Shown here one piece after another: positions 8,723 to 18,128 of a DNA stretch of 64,000 nucleotides. The notes beneath the pieces are model-generated. The model was not told the DNA's origin. It was given only the letters and a program-made list of their open reading frames with translations, and did no database searches. This DNA is from Arthrobacter sp. Soil763 (lineage in GTDB: Bacteria; Actinomycetota; Actinomycetes; Actinomycetales; Micrococcaceae), in contig NZ_LMSH01000002.1 of NCBI RefSeq assembly GCF_001428365.1, forward strand, positions 248,001-312,000, given 5' to 3'. The position numbers and the translations under genes were made by a program. Positions within the stretch are counted from its first letter, which is position 1; each line of letters begins with the position of its first letter.

Positions 8723-9745
8723 CTAGCTGATCCGGATGCCCTGGCCCGCCGTCGTCTGGCCGATCACCGGGTAGCCGGGCACCTCGCCCACCACGAGCAG
8801 GCCGCCGGAGGTTTGCGCGTCCGCCAGCAGCAGCAGGTCATCCTCCGTGATCCCGGCGTCGGCGTCGAGGTGGGCGCGCACCCAGTCGAGGTTGCGCTTG
8901 GTGCCGCCGGAGACGAATCCGTCGCGGAGCGCCTCCCGGGCGCCGTCCACCAGGGGGACGGACTGCAGGTCAATGACGGCGCCGATCCCGGAGGCGCGGA
9001 CCATTTTGTAGAGGTGTCCCAACAAGCCGAAGCCGGTGACGTCGGTGGCCGCCTTGACCCCGGCGGCGACGGCGGCGTCGGAGGCGTCGCGGTTGAGCCG
9101 CGCCATCGTCTCTATCGCCTCGGCGAAGATCTCGCCGGTCTGCTTGTGGCGGTTGTTGAGCAACCCGACGCCGATGGGCTTGGTCAGCGTGATGGGCAGT
9201 CCGGGCTCGGCGGCGTCGTTGCGCAGCAACCGATCCGGGTGGGCGACGCCGGTGACGGCCATGCCGTATTTGGGCTCCGGATCGTCGATGGAGTGGCCGC
9301 CCAGCACCGGGCAGCCCGCCTCGGCGGCGACGCTCAGGCCCCCGCGGAGCACCTCTGTCATGAGTTCCATCGGCAGCACACCACGCGGCCAGCCGAGGAG
9401 GTTGATGGCTGTCACGGGCCGGCCGCCCATGGCGTAGATGTCGGACAGGGCGTTGGCCGCGGCGATGCGGCCCCAGTCGTAAGCGTCATCGACCACGGGA
9501 GTGAAGAAGTCGGCCGTGGTCAGCACCGCCAGGTCCTCGCGGACCAGGACGGCTGAGGCATCGTCGCCGCTGTCCAGCCCGACCAGCACCTCCGGCCCGG
9601 GGTGACCGATCAGGCCGCGGACGGCGTCCTCGAGTTCGCCCGGCGGGATTTTGCAGGCGCATCCTCCGCCGTGGGCAAAGCCTGTGAGCCGGATGGGCGC
9701 GGCGCCCTCCTCCGGCTCCGGGATGGTTGTCTGAGCCTCGGTCAC
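8723..9745 (-). CDS. selD: Selenide, water dikinase (selenophosphate synthetase)
   Basis: SelD makes selenophosphate, the selenium donor for tRNA-Sec, from selenide and ATP. The 340-residue protein starts TEAQTTIPEPEEG after GTG 9743-9745. The longer frame upstream would run into the tRNA-Sec gene on the other strand and was rejected. The active-site loop reads HGGGCACKIPP, so the catalytic residue is Cys and not Sec, with the conserved Lys two residues after the second Cys. The metal and ATP motifs DDAS and TTADFFTPVVDD follow, and DVTGFGLLGH is conserved in the C-terminal half. It converges with nrfD and is divergent from tRNA-Sec and selA. Confidence 0.95.
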   Translation of the reverse strand: MTEAQTTIPEPEEGAAPIRLTGFAHGGGCACKIPPGELEDAVRGLIGHPGPEVLVGLDSGDDASAVLVREDLAVLTTADFFTPVVDDAYDWGRIAAANALSDIYAMGGRPVTAINLLGWPRGVLPMELMTEVLRGGLSVAAEAGCPVLGGHSIDDPEPKYGMAVTGVAHPDRLLRNDAAEPGLPITLTKPIGVGLLNNRHKQTGEIFAEAIETMARLNRDASDAAVAAGVKAATDVTGFGLLGHLYKMVRASGIGAVIDLQSVPLVDGAREALRDGFVSGGTKRNLDWVRAHLDADAGITEDDLLLLADAQTSGGLLVVGEVPGYPVIGQTTAGQGIRIS

Positions 9746-9775
9746 CCGCCCAGCGTACCCCCAAGGCAACCCTGC

Positions 9776-9781
9776 TATATT
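9776..9781 (+). promoter_or_regulatory. Probable -10 element for tRNA-Sec/selA
   Basis: TATATT lies seven bases before the mature 5' end of tRNA-Sec in otherwise GC-rich sequence, a good distance for a sigma-70 type -10 box. No clear -35 is visible. The same 43-bp gap must also hold the selD promoter on the other strand. Confidence 0.5.
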
Positions 9782-9788
9782 GAGGCGC

Positions 9789-9883
9789 GGTGGCGTCCGG
9801 GTCCTGGTGGGCCCCCCGGTCTTCAAAACCGGTGCGGCCGAGCATCTCGGCCTGGCGGGTTCGATTCCCGTCCGCCACCGCCA
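9789..9883 (+). tRNA. selC: tRNA-Sec (anticodon TCA), CCA encoded
   Basis: The 95-nt gene has acceptor GGTGGCG pairing with CGCCACC. Its anticodon stem CCGGT/ACCGG encloses loop CTTCAAA, with TCA at 9823-9825. The extra arm is long (GGCCGAG-CAT-CTCGGCC), and the T-loop is TTCGATT in a GGG/CCC stem. It ends in discriminator G and encoded CCA. Length, UGA-reading anticodon and long variable arm identify selenocysteine tRNA. It precedes selA by 35 bp. Confidence 0.95.
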
Positions 9884-9918
9884 ACTTCAGGCGTCACTGC
9901 CGCCGGCCGAGGAGGACC

Positions 9919-11250
9919 GTGGACCAGATCGACCCCCGGCGATTCATTCCGCGGACGAACGACCTTCTCGCCCTGGCCGCCGTCCGGGAGGCCGCCCGGC
10001 GGCTCGGCGGGCATGTCATCCGCGAGCTGGTCCGGGACGTCCAGGACCAGGCCCGGCGCGGCGAACTCGCCCCCGACCTGGTGGAACCGACGCTGACGGC
10101 GGCGGTGAACGCCCGCCGGGCAACCACCCTGCGGCCGGTGCTCAATGCCACCGGCGTTATCGTCCACACCAACCTCGGACGCGCGCCGCTCTCGGACGCC
10201 GCGAAGGAAGCCCTCGTCGCCGCCAGCGGCTACGTCGACGTCGAAATCGACCTTCAGGACGGAAGCCGCTCCAGCAGGGGAGCGGGCGCCCGGGCGGCCC
10301 TGCTTGCCGCCTGCCCCGCGGCGGAGGCCGCCCTGGTGGTCAACAACGGAGCGGCCGCACTCGTCCTGGCCACCACCGCCCTGGCGGCCGGCAAGGACGT
10401 AGTCCTGAGCCGCGGCGAACTGGTCGAGATCGGCGCAGGCTTCCGCCTTACGGACCTGATGGAGTCCACCGGCGCGGTGCTCCGGGAGGTCGGCACCACG
10501 AACCGGACGCACCTGGCCGACTATGCGGACGCCCTGGGACCGCAGACAGGGTGTGTGCTCAAGGTGCACCCCAGCAATTTCCGGGTTGACGGGTTCACCT
10601 CCGCCGTGCCGCTGACCGAACTGAGCCGGCTGACCGTTTCCGGCGGCGTGCCCCTGGTGGCCGACCTCGGCAGCGGACTCTTGACGCACGACCCGCTGCT
10701 GCCGGACGAGCCGGACGTAACCTCCGCGCTGCTGGCCGGCGCCGACGTCGTCATCGCCAGCGGCGACAAACTGCTGGGCGGCCCCCAGGCGGGCCTGCTG
10801 CTGGGCCGCAAGGAGATCATCGAGCGGCTGGCCCGGCATCCCCTGGCCCGGGCGGTCCGCGCCGACAAACTCGCCCTCGCCGCCCTCGAAGCCACCCTCA
10901 CCGGCGGAGCCACGCCCGTGTCCCAGGCCCTGCACGCCGACGTCGAGGAGCTGCGCCGGCGCACCGACAGGCTCGCCGCGGCCCTCGGCGTCCCGGTCGT
11001 GGCCCACGACGGCAGGGTCGGCGGCGGCGGCGCCCCCGGCGTGCCCCTGCCGGGTTGGGCCCTGCGGCTGCCGGAGCGGCTCGCCGGGCCGCTGCGCACC
11101 GGCACCCCGGCCGTGCTGCCGCGCGTGCACGACGGCGCCTGCCTGATCGACCTCCGCTGCGTGCCCGCCGCCGACGACGACCGGATCCTCGACGCCGTCC
11201 GCCACGCGCAGTCACATTTTGCGGCCGCCGACGCCGGGGGCGCAGCCTGA
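9919..11250 (+). CDS. selA: L-seryl-tRNA(Sec) selenium transferase
   Basis: SelA is a PLP enzyme that converts seryl-tRNA(Sec) to selenocysteinyl-tRNA(Sec) using selenophosphate. The product has 443 residues from GTG 9919, which has GGAGGA at 9911-9916; a longer frame would run back through the tRNA and was discarded. The PLP lysine is Lys284 in SGDKLLGGPQAG. Other family blocks are NATGVIVHTNLGRAPLS, VNNGAAALVL and VADLGSGLL. The selB gene follows after three bases, so selA and selB are one operon, probably with tRNA-Sec at its 5' end. Confidence 0.95.
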   Translation: MDQIDPRRFIPRTNDLLALAAVREAARRLGGHVIRELVRDVQDQARRGELAPDLVEPTLTAAVNARRATTLRPVLNATGVIVHTNLGRAPLSDAAKEALVAASGYVDVEIDLQDGSRSSRGAGARAALLAACPAAEAALVVNNGAAALVLATTALAAGKDVVLSRGELVEIGAGFRLTDLMESTGAVLREVGTTNRTHLADYADALGPQTGCVLKVHPSNFRVDGFTSAVPLTELSRLTVSGGVPLVADLGSGLLTHDPLLPDEPDVTSALLAGADVVIASGDKLLGGPQAGLLLGRKEIIERLARHPLARAVRADKLALAALEATLTGGATPVSQALHADVEELRRRTDRLAAALGVPVVAHDGRVGGGGAPGVPLPGWALRLPERLAGPLRTGTPAVLPRVHDGACLIDLRCVPAADDDRILDAVRHAQSHFAAADAGGAA

Positions 11251-11253
11251 ATT

Positions 11254-13050
11254 ATGCACGTCATCGCCACGGCCGGGCACGTTGATTCCGGCAAGAGCAC
11301 ACTGGTCCGTGCCCTCACGGGGATGGAACCGGACCGGTGGGAAGAGGAACGCCGCCGCGGACTGACCATCGACCTGGGCTATGCGTGGACTACGCTGCCC
11401 TCCGGCCGGGACGTGGCCTTCGTCGACGTCCCGGGACACGAGCGCTTCCTCGGGAACATGCTCGCCGGCATCGGCCCGGCGCCCGTGGTCTGCTTCGTGG
11501 TGGCCGCCGACGAGGGCTGGCAGGCCCAGTCCGGTGACCACCGGGACGCCGTCGTGGCCCTCGGCATCGAGCACGGCCTGATCGTCCTGAGCCGGTCCGA
11601 CCGGGCCACGGAGCAACGCCGCGCCGAGGTTCTGGCCCGGGCCCGCGCCGAGCTGGCCGGAACCGGCCTGCGCGACGCTCCCGCCGTCGCCGTCTCCGCC
11701 ATCGGCGGAACCGGGCTGGGCGACCTGCGCGCCGCGCTCGACGACGTCCTCGCCCGGGTGCCGGCGCCAGCCCTGACCGGACGGGTGCGGCTCTGGGTGG
11801 ACCGGTCCTTCACCATCACCGGCTCCGGGACCGTGGTGACAGGGACCCTCGCCGCCGGAACCCTGGCCCGCGGCGACCGGCTGATGCTGCTGGGCGACGC
11901 CACCGAGCGGCCGGTGGCCATCCGCGGGCTGCAAAGCTGCGACACCGCGCGGACCTCCGTTGAACCGGTCAGCCGGGTGGCCCTGAACCTTCGCGACGTC
12001 GGCCCCGCCGAGATTCACCGGGGCGACGTCCTGGTGACCCCGGACGCCTGGCCCACCACCGCCGTCGTCGGCATCCAGCGTGCCTCAGGCCTGGAGTACA
12101 CGGAGGTGCCGGAGAACATCATGGTGCACGTGGGAACCGCCGCGGTGCCGGCCCGGCTGCGTCCCTTCGGCGCCGACCTTGCCCGTCTGGTCCTCGACCG
12201 GGCCCTGCCCCTGGTGCTGGGGGACCGGCTGGTCCTGCGGGATCCCGGGCGGCACTCCGTCCTGGGCGGCGCCCGCATCCTCGACGCCGACCCGCCCGAA
12301 CTGCTGCGCCGCGGCGACGGGGCCAAGTGGGCGCGGCGGCTCGCCGCGATGGACCCCGCAGGCGACCTCGCCGGGGCGGTCGCGGCCCGCGGGGCGGTCC
12401 GGGAGGATCACCTGAGGCGGCTGGGGCTGCTGACCGGTCAGGACCCCGCAGGGTTCGACGACATCCATGTCATGGGGGACTGGTGGGTGCACGCCCCGGT
12501 CCTCGAAACGTGGCAGCAGCGGTTGCGGACGGCCGTCGAGGAGCTGCGGGAACGGGACCCGTTGGCCCCCGGGCTCTCCATGGGAGCCGCGGCCGGCCTG
12601 CTGAGCCTGCCGGACGAACGGCTGTTGCCTCACGTGATCGAGGGAGCGACCCTGGAGGCCGCCGCCGGACACGTCCGGGTGCCCGGGAGCCGCGACGACC
12701 TCGGCGCCGCCGAGCCCGCCGTCGCCGAGATCGAACGCCGGCTGGCTGCGGACCCATTCCACGCCCCGGAGGCCGACGACCTGGCCACGCTGCGCCTGGG
12801 TAGCCGTGAACTGGCCGCCGCCGAGCGCGCCGGGCGTCTGCTGCGGTTACGGGACGGGGTGGTGCTCCTGCCCTCCGCACCGGCCCTTGCGATGCGTGCA
12901 CTGGCCCGCCTGGACCAGCCCTTCACCACCAGCCAGGCCCGGCAGGCGCTCGACACCACCCGCCGGATCGCGGTTCCACTGCTGGAGCATCTTGACTCGC
13001 GCGGTTGGACCCGGCGCTTGGATGCCGGCCACCGCACAGTGGTGCGCTGA
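11254..13050 (+). CDS. selB: Selenocysteine-specific translation elongation factor SelB
   Basis: SelB delivers Sec-tRNA to ribosomes stalled at UGA codons followed by a SECIS hairpin. The 598-residue protein begins with a GTPase domain: G1 GHVDSGKST, switch block GLTIDLGYAW and G3 DVPGHE. The G4 region reads LSRSDR in place of NKxD, as SelB proteins often deviate here. EF-Tu-like beta barrels follow to about residue 350. The rest is the winged-helix region that binds SECIS RNA. ATG 11254 is three bases after selA. Its only visible client here is fdhA. Confidence 0.95.
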   Translation: MHVIATAGHVDSGKSTLVRALTGMEPDRWEEERRRGLTIDLGYAWTTLPSGRDVAFVDVPGHERFLGNMLAGIGPAPVVCFVVAADEGWQAQSGDHRDAVVALGIEHGLIVLSRSDRATEQRRAEVLARARAELAGTGLRDAPAVAVSAIGGTGLGDLRAALDDVLARVPAPALTGRVRLWVDRSFTITGSGTVVTGTLAAGTLARGDRLMLLGDATERPVAIRGLQSCDTARTSVEPVSRVALNLRDVGPAEIHRGDVLVTPDAWPTTAVVGIQRASGLEYTEVPENIMVHVGTAAVPARLRPFGADLARLVLDRALPLVLGDRLVLRDPGRHSVLGGARILDADPPELLRRGDGAKWARRLAAMDPAGDLAGAVAARGAVREDHLRRLGLLTGQDPAGFDDIHVMGDWWVHAPVLETWQQRLRTAVEELRERDPLAPGLSMGAAAGLLSLPDERLLPHVIEGATLEAAAGHVRVPGSRDDLGAAEPAVAEIERRLAADPFHAPEADDLATLRLGSRELAAAERAGRLLRLRDGVVLLPSAPALAMRALARLDQPFTTSQARQALDTTRRIAVPLLEHLDSRGWTRRLDAGHRTVVR

Positions 13051-13131
13051 CCCGCGGGCGCTACGCCCGGGCGACCGGCCGCGCAGTCCGTGCCGCGTGT
13101 TCCCGGGCGGCGGGTAGCGGCCGGTGGGCCG

Positions 13132-14082
13132 CTAGCGTGGTGGCTGTTTTGTCCTCAACCCGCCCAGTGCCGGCCTAGACGACGAGTTCCAGAAGTCCAG
13201 GAAGTCCCGCTCGGCGGCGGCCGCCAGGGCCTCCTCCTTTGCGTGCAACCGTCCGTAGGTGAAGGCGTTCCCGCCGCTGTCCCGGGCCCGGCGGGACAGC
13301 TCCGCCAGCCGCTGCCGTGCCACCACGCTGTCCTGGTGCAGCCCCAACAACTGCTGGATTTTTCGCGCGGACTTCGCTGTCCGTTTGGCAGTCCGGCGCC
13401 GCTTCTTGCCTGCGTGCTTCTTCCCGGTGCGTTTGGGCAATGAGGCCGCCAACTCGGCCGAGTAGCGCAGCCGTTTCGCTGCCTTGCGGATCTCGTGCAG
13501 GCCGGCATCCCGGGCTCCGCCGTCGTCTGCGTCCTTCCCCGGAAGGCCGGCGGCGCGCCTGCGCAGCCGCCGTTTGTCCTTTGCCACCAGCTTCCGGAGC
13601 CGCCGGGCGGGAGCTTCCGCCGCCCGGGCAGTGAGCGGCGGATCCGCCAGGTACCGCTCCAGCGCTGCCAGCAGCCCGGCGTAGCGCCCGCCCCCGAGGG
13701 CTGCAACGGCTGCCTCGAATCCCTCCTCAGCTGCCGCGCCGAGGTCCTCGCCGATCCGCTCAGAGACCGGTCCGGCCATTCCGCGCAGCGGCTCGGGCTC
13801 ACCGGCCAGCAGGAACTCCAGCCGTTCCCGGACCACCGCTGGGTCCCTGGCGGCCCCCAGCAGCGCCGAGAGCCAGCGCAGCTCGTCGCGGAGCGGCTTC
13901 GCGGCGTCGTCCTCGAACAGCGGTGCGCCGGAGGCGAGTAGGGAACGGAGCCGCCGCGCCGCCACCCGCATCTGGTGCACGGCCTCGGGCTGGTGCGCCA
14001 GGACGCCGGGGGCGTGCCGGCGCAGCTCGTCCAGCTGCTGGTCCAGATATGCCAGCAGGACATCGCCCGCGGTGGTTGCCAC
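13132..14082 (-). CDS. CHAD domain protein
   Basis: The 316-residue protein is almost entirely a CHAD domain, a helical bundle rich in conserved His, Arg and Lys. Typical helices are HQPEAVHQMRVAARRLRS near residue 30 and LHEIRKAAKRLRYSAEL near 200. A very basic stretch around residues 215-240 (KRTGKKHAGKKRRRTAKR) would suit polyphosphate, since CHAD proteins bind polyphosphate granules in characterised cases. No CYTH phosphatase domain is fused. It converges with selB and is divergent from the SDR gene, with a 14-bp inverted repeat in the gap. Confidence 0.85.
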   Translation of the reverse strand: MATTAGDVLLAYLDQQLDELRRHAPGVLAHQPEAVHQMRVAARRLRSLLASGAPLFEDDAAKPLRDELRWLSALLGAARDPAVVRERLEFLLAGEPEPLRGMAGPVSERIGEDLGAAAEEGFEAAVAALGGGRYAGLLAALERYLADPPLTARAAEAPARRLRKLVAKDKRRLRRRAAGLPGKDADDGGARDAGLHEIRKAAKRLRYSAELAASLPKRTGKKHAGKKRRRTAKRTAKSARKIQQLLGLHQDSVVARQRLAELSRRARDSGGNAFTYGRLHAKEEALAAAAERDFLDFWNSSSRPALGGLRTKQPPR

Positions 14083-14129
14083 GCTTCACTTTACGTCCAA
14101 GACACAAGGCAGTGCCGGTGCGGCGAGTT

Positions 14130-14174
14130 GGCAGTTCGCGGCAATGCCGGTGCGGGACACTGCCGCGAACTGCC
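14130..14174. repeat. Perfect 14-bp inverted repeat in intergenic region
   Basis: GGCAGTTCGCGGCA (14130-14143) and TGCCGCGAACTGCC (14161-14174) are exact inverse copies around a 17-base spacer. The spacer repeats TGCCGGTGCGG, also present at 14113-14123. It lies between two divergent genes (CHAD and SDR) and looks like a REP-type palindromic element more than a terminator; no T-run follows. Confidence 0.6.
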
Positions 14175-14228
14175 CTCTCGGCATAGGCTGGCGGGACCGC
14201 ACAGCACCCGCCAGCCCAGGAGGACCCC

Positions 14229-14990
14229 ATGACACGCCAGCACCATCCCGCCAAGGTCGCCGTTGTGACGGGCGCCGGCTCCGGGATCGGCCGGGCGGTG
14301 GCACGGCTTCTGCTGGCGGAGGGTTACCGCGTGGTGCTCGCCGGCCGGCGGGAAGCGCCCCTGCTGGAGACCGGGGCCGGCCATGCCCAAGCCCTCGCGG
14401 TGCCCTGCGACGTCACCCGGCCCGACGACGTCGAGCGGCTGTTCGCCGTGACCGTGGAAGAGTGGGGGAGGGTGGATGTGCTGTTCAACAACGCCGGCGT
14501 GTTCGGCCCAGCCGCCTCGGTGGACGAGATCAGCGTGGCCGACTGGGAAGCCACCCTCGCCGTGAACCTGACCGGCTCGCTGTTCTGCGCGGCCGCCGCG
14601 GTGCGGGCCATGAAGGCGCAGTCACCCCAGGGCGGCCGGATCATCAACAACGGCTCCATTGCCGCCCACTCGCCCCGGCCCCGCAGCGTGGCCTATGCCG
14701 TCACCAAGCACGCGATCACGGGACTGACGAAGAGCATCGACCTCGACGGCCGGCCCTTCGGGATCAGCTGCGGCCAGATCGACATCGGCAACGCCGCCAC
14801 GGAACTGATGGATGCGATCGGGGTCGGTGCCGGGGCACTTCAGCCTGACGGCAGCCGCCGGACGGAGCCGACGTTCCCGGTGGAGGACGCGGCGCGCGCC
14901 GTGGTGCTGATGGCCGGCATGCCGGCCTCGGCCAATGTCGGCTCCCTCGTCGTCACCGCCGCCGGGATGCCGTTCCTCGGACGGGGCTGA
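14229..14990 (+). CDS. Short-chain dehydrogenase/reductase (SDR family)
   Basis: The 253-residue classical SDR has the cofactor motif TGAGSGIG near residue 12, the NNAG block and the catalytic YAVTK. A Ser in [11 protein letters not shown] completes the catalytic set. The residue pattern at the end of the second strand (LAGRREA) favours NADP(H). The start ATG 14229 is preceded by AGGAGG at 14218-14223. The protein is cytosolic. The substrate cannot be predicted, and the gene appears to be a single transcription unit. Confidence 0.9.
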   Translation: MTRQHHPAKVAVVTGAGSGIGRAVARLLLAEGYRVVLAGRREAPLLETGAGHAQALAVPCDVTRPDDVERLFAVTVEEWGRVDVLFNNAGVFGPAASVDEISVADWEATLAVNLTGSLFCAAAAVRAMKAQSPQGGRIINNGSIAAHSPRPRSVAYAVTKHAITGLTKSIDLDGRPFGISCGQIDIGNAATELMDAIGVGAGALQPDGSRRTEPTFPVEDAARAVVLMAGMPASANVGSLVVTAAGMPFLGRG

Positions 14991-15005
14991 ACCCTCCCCG
15001 TGGCG

Positions 15006-15392
15006 CTACAGCGGAAGTAGCCCCGACAGATCGGCGCGGAGCCCTGACGCGGCGACCCGGCCGGCGTCGACGGCGTCCGCCCAGCGGAGCCGGCCGGTCA
15101 CCATGGCGAGCCAGGTGGCGGCGTCGCACTCGATGACATTCGGGGGAGTGCCGCGGGTGTGGCGCGGGCCCTCGATGCACTGGGTCACCCCGAACGGGGG
15201 CACGCGGACCTCCACGGAGTTCCCGGGGGCACGGGTGGCGACCTCTTCGAGCGAATAGCGCACCGCCGTCGCGAGCGTGGCGCGGGGAACCGGGGGCGGC
15301 GTGGTTCCCGCTTCGGCTGCAGCGGCGTCCCGCCAGGCGGCCAGCGCCGCCCTGCCCTCGTCCACCGGGATGCGGCGCCTGGGGACTGCCAC
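15006..15392 (-). CDS. Sterol carrier family protein (SCP2-like small domain)
   Basis: The 128-residue protein is known in actinobacteria as a sterol carrier family protein. It has the SCP2-like core [16 protein letters not shown] followed by [32 protein letters not shown]. The pattern 'threshold residue, W, L, G, grammar ADAV..GRV..SG' is typical of SCP2 and the C-terminal part of mycothiol-dependent maleylpyruvate isomerases. The ligand is unknown. It is co-oriented with asparaginase, whose stop lies three bases upstream of its start codon. Confidence 0.75.
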   Translation of the reverse strand: MAVPRRRIPVDEGRAALAAWRDAAAAEAGTTPPPVPRATLATAVRYSLEEVATRAPGNSVEVRVPPFGVTQCIEGPRHTRGTPPNVIECDAATWLAMVTGRLRWADAVDAGRVAASGLRADLSGLLPL

Positions 15393-15394
15393 GG

Positions 15395-16411
15395 CTAGTC
15401 CAGCAGCGCCGACACGGCGCTGCCCAGGCGGATTTTGCCGACCGGCCGGCCGCCGCCGAGCACCGGTTCGACAACCTTGTCCAGCACGCTGGAGACCTCC
15501 GGGATGTCGACGGCGCCCGCGGCCGCGAGCAGGGTCAGGCCCACGAGGGTGGTGGCGCGGATGCTGCCGTCGAGGACCTTGATCGCGACCGAGACGCCCT
15601 GCGGGGTGGCCATGACCAGGACGCCCTCGGCGCCGATCTTGGCGATGATCCCCAGGTCGTCCATCACGATCGTGTTGGCCTGGCCCCGGCCCTGCACCGC
15701 CCAGGGGTAGTCCAGCATCGAGGTGGCGATCGTCGCGGCGCGGGCGTTGGAGTTCTTGTCACCGGGCGCCTTGGCCAGCCGGGAGTAGGCGCGGGCCAGG
15801 CCGGTGAGGGAGACGGCGGCCACCGGGGCGCCGCAGCCGTCAATGCCGAGGTGGGCGATCGGTTCGCCGCAGTACTCCTCGATCACGGACCGGATGCGCT
15901 GCTGCAGGGGGTGGTTCGGTTCAAGGTAGCTGTGGGTGTCCCAGCCGTTCTCCGTGCAGGCCCAGAGGAAGGCCGCGTGCTTCCCGGAGCAGTTGAAGGC
16001 CAGCCGCGACTTCCCGCGCTCGGTCTGGACCAGCCAGGTCCGTGCCGTTTCGTCCTCCGGCCACGCTGCCGGGCACTGCAGCTGGTCCTCCTTGGCGCCG
16101 GCAGCCTTCAGCATGCCTTCCACCACATCCATGTGGTCGAGGGACCCGACGTGGCTGCCGCAGGCGATCGCCACCTGCGCGCCGCGCAAGGGGACGCCCG
16201 ACTGCATGGAGGCGAGGGCCTGCAGGGGCTTGAGGGTGGAGCGGGCAAAGACCGGCGTGGTGATGTCGCCAAGCTCCGTGACGACGTTGCCGTCGGCTGC
16301 GAGCACGACGGCGGAGCCGATATGCCGTGACTCGACGAAGCCGCTGCGTTCCAGCACTGCCAGTTCGACGGCGGAGTCAACGGTGAAGGTCGCATGCGGG
16401 TTCAAAGGCAT
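15395..16411 (-). CDS. Asparaginase (thermolabile asparaginase II family)
   Basis: The 338-residue protein belongs to the actinobacterial/rhizobial asparaginase family distinct from the E. coli AnsA/AnsB fold. Markers are [18 protein letters not shown] near residue 55, ACGSHVG near residue 85, [11 protein letters not shown] near residue 140 and GIDGCGAPV near residue 195. These Ser-Lys and Cys-containing segments form the active site in this family. It hydrolyses asparagine to aspartate and ammonia in the cytoplasm. ATG 16411 lies 35 bp inside the 3' end of the upstream molybdoenzyme gene, so the two are translationally close and probably one operon. Confidence 0.85.
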   Translation of the reverse strand: MPLNPHATFTVDSAVELAVLERSGFVESRHIGSAVVLAADGNVVTELGDITTPVFARSTLKPLQALASMQSGVPLRGAQVAIACGSHVGSLDHMDVVEGMLKAAGAKEDQLQCPAAWPEDETARTWLVQTERGKSRLAFNCSGKHAAFLWACTENGWDTHSYLEPNHPLQQRIRSVIEEYCGEPIAHLGIDGCGAPVAAVSLTGLARAYSRLAKAPGDKNSNARAATIATSMLDYPWAVQGRGQANTIVMDDLGIIAKIGAEGVLVMATPQGVSVAIKVLDGSIRATTLVGLTLLAAAGAVDIPEVSSVLDKVVEPVLGGGRPVGKIRLGSAVSALLD

Positions 16412-18098
16412 GCTGCCAGTCTATGGTGCGCGGGCCTCCGGACCGGGTTAGCTCCTCCACGGTCACCATGATGGATTGCCAGCCCGACGCGCCGTCGGGC
16501 ACGGGATCGGCGCGCTGGTCGGTCTGGAGCTCTCCGGTGCCGTCGGTGGCGCGCACCTTGATGTAGTGCGGGCCCGGCGCGGCCTCCCACTCGTAGGACC
16601 ACTGCCGCCAGGTCACCACGGACGCCTCGGCCGCCAGCACGGCAGCGGTCCACGGGCCGTCGTCGATCTGGACCTCCACCTTGGTGATGCCGCGGGTCTG
16701 CGCCCAGGCCGTGCCGCCGAGGGCAACCTTCCCGGCGGGGACCTTGGCGAAGGACTTGGGCACCTCCACCCGGGCCATGGTCTTGATCGGGCCGCGCTCG
16801 GACCAGCCGCGTTCCGTCCAGTAGGCCTTGTTGTCGGCGAACCTCGTCACCTCCAGGTCCACCACCCACTTGGTGGCCGAGACGAAACCGTAAAGGCCGG
16901 GGACCACCATGCGCACCGGATAACCGTGCTCCAGCGGCAGTGCTTCGCCGTTCATGCCGATGGCCAGCATCGCGTCGCGGCCGTCCTGGAGGACTTCGAG
17001 CGGCGTCGACGCGGTGAAACCGTCGACCGAGGTGGACAGGACCATGTCCGCTCCCGCCGTCGGCCGGGCCATCTTGAGCACGTCACGGATGGGCATGCCC
17101 AGCCACTTGGCATTGCCGGCCAGGTTGCCGCCCACCGGGTTGGAGACGCAGGTCAGTGAGACGTGGGATTCGATCAGTTGAGCGTCGAGCAGGTCCTGGA
17201 AGGTCAGGCGCACCTCCTGCTCCACCATGCCGTGGACCCGGAGCTCCCAGGACTGCACATCGACTTCCGGCACGCTGAGCGCGGTGTCGATCCGGTAGAA
17301 GTCCTTGTTCGGGGTCAGCCACGGGGTGACACCCGGCGTTGTGGACTGCACCCCGGCGGGAACGGCGGGGGCCGGCTTGGCGGGGGCGGGGAGTTTGAGG
17401 GCGTCGCGCGCGGCTGCCACGTTGCTGCGGGCGGCCCCAAGGAGCCGTCCGCCCGTGGCTGCGGCTGCGGCGGCTGCGGCAGTGATGCCGGTGGCGGTGA
17501 AGAAGGCCCGGCGGGTGGTCGCGGGGCGGGTCTCCGGTGCCGCGCCGCCGTGCGACGCGTCGCCGTGCGCCGCTGCACCGTGGTTGGGTGCGCTTTGGGT
17601 TTCGTCCAGCCGCCACAGCTTGCCGATCAGGAAGCGGAGGACCAGCAGCCCGGCCAGGGTGCCCAGCAGCGACGGCAGGGCGTCAAGCGGTGAGACGCCG
17701 GCCCGGGTCACTACGCTGGCCACGATCACGGCGCCCATCAACAGCACGCCGGCGGCGCCGAGGATCCACTTCCGGTACGCCACGATGCCCAGCACGCAGG
17801 CCAGCACCAGGATGGTCAGCCCCATGCCCACGAACAGGGCGGCCTTGTCGTTGGTGCCGAAGGTCGCGATGGCGAAATCCTTCAGCCACGGCGGCGTGAA
17901 GTCGATGAAGGTCGAGCCCAGTGCCACCAGCGGCGTGGCGCGGGACGAAAAGAACGCGCCGGCCAGTTCCGCGACGGCCAGCACGACGGCGGCCGAGACC
18001 ACACCGGCCAGTGCGGCAAGAGCGGCGGGGCCGGTCAGCGCCGACCGCTTCCCGCGCTTCGGGGTGGTGCCGGGCTTCCGGGTGCTGGGCGTTGTCAT
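16377..18098 (-). CDS. Membrane-anchored sulfite oxidase-like molybdopterin oxidoreductase
   Basis: The 573-residue product has about four N-terminal transmembrane helices. A twin-arginine-like stretch (TTRRAFFTATGITAAAAAAAA) follows, and then an exported sulfite oxidase-fold domain. The molybdenum-ligand cysteine is in SLTCVSNPVGG. The moco-binding region is followed by a Mo-co dimerisation domain (KVALGGTAWAQTRGITKVEVQIDDG). The start ATG 18098 was chosen because the longer frame runs into a palindromic repeat cluster. The likely role is an extracytoplasmic reductase or oxidase of sulfur or methionine-sulfoxide type; the substrate is uncertain. It overlaps the asparaginase start by 35 bp. 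Confidence 0.85.
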   Translation of the reverse strand: MTTPSTRKPGTTPKRGKRSALTGPAALAALAGVVSAAVVLAVAELAGAFFSSRATPLVALGSTFIDFTPPWLKDFAIATFGTNDKAALFVGMGLTILVLACVLGIVAYRKWILGAAGVLLMGAVIVASVVTRAGVSPLDALPSLLGTLAGLLVLRFLIGKLWRLDETQSAPNHGAAAHGDASHGGAAPETRPATTRRAFFTATGITAAAAAAAATGGRLLGAARSNVAAARDALKLPAPAKPAPAVPAGVQSTTPGVTPWLTPNKDFYRIDTALSVPEVDVQSWELRVHGMVEQEVRLTFQDLLDAQLIESHVSLTCVSNPVGGNLAGNAKWLGMPIRDVLKMARPTAGADMVLSTSVDGFTASTPLEVLQDGRDAMLAIGMNGEALPLEHGYPVRMVVPGLYGFVSATKWVVDLEVTRFADNKAYWTERGWSERGPIKTMARVEVPKSFAKVPAGKVALGGTAWAQTRGITKVEVQIDDGPWTAAVLAAEASVVTWRQWSYEWEAAPGPHYIKVRATDGTGELQTDQRADPVPDGASGWQSIMVTVEELTRSGGPRTIDWQHAFEPACDLHR

Positions 18099-18128
18099 AC
18101 CGGGGATTCGGAGCGGACGTGCGGGCGG

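Noticed and set aside
9790..9918. N-terminal extension of SelA upstream of GTG 9919
   Set aside because: It would translate through the tRNA-Sec gene; GTG 9919 has a good ribosome binding site and homology begins there.
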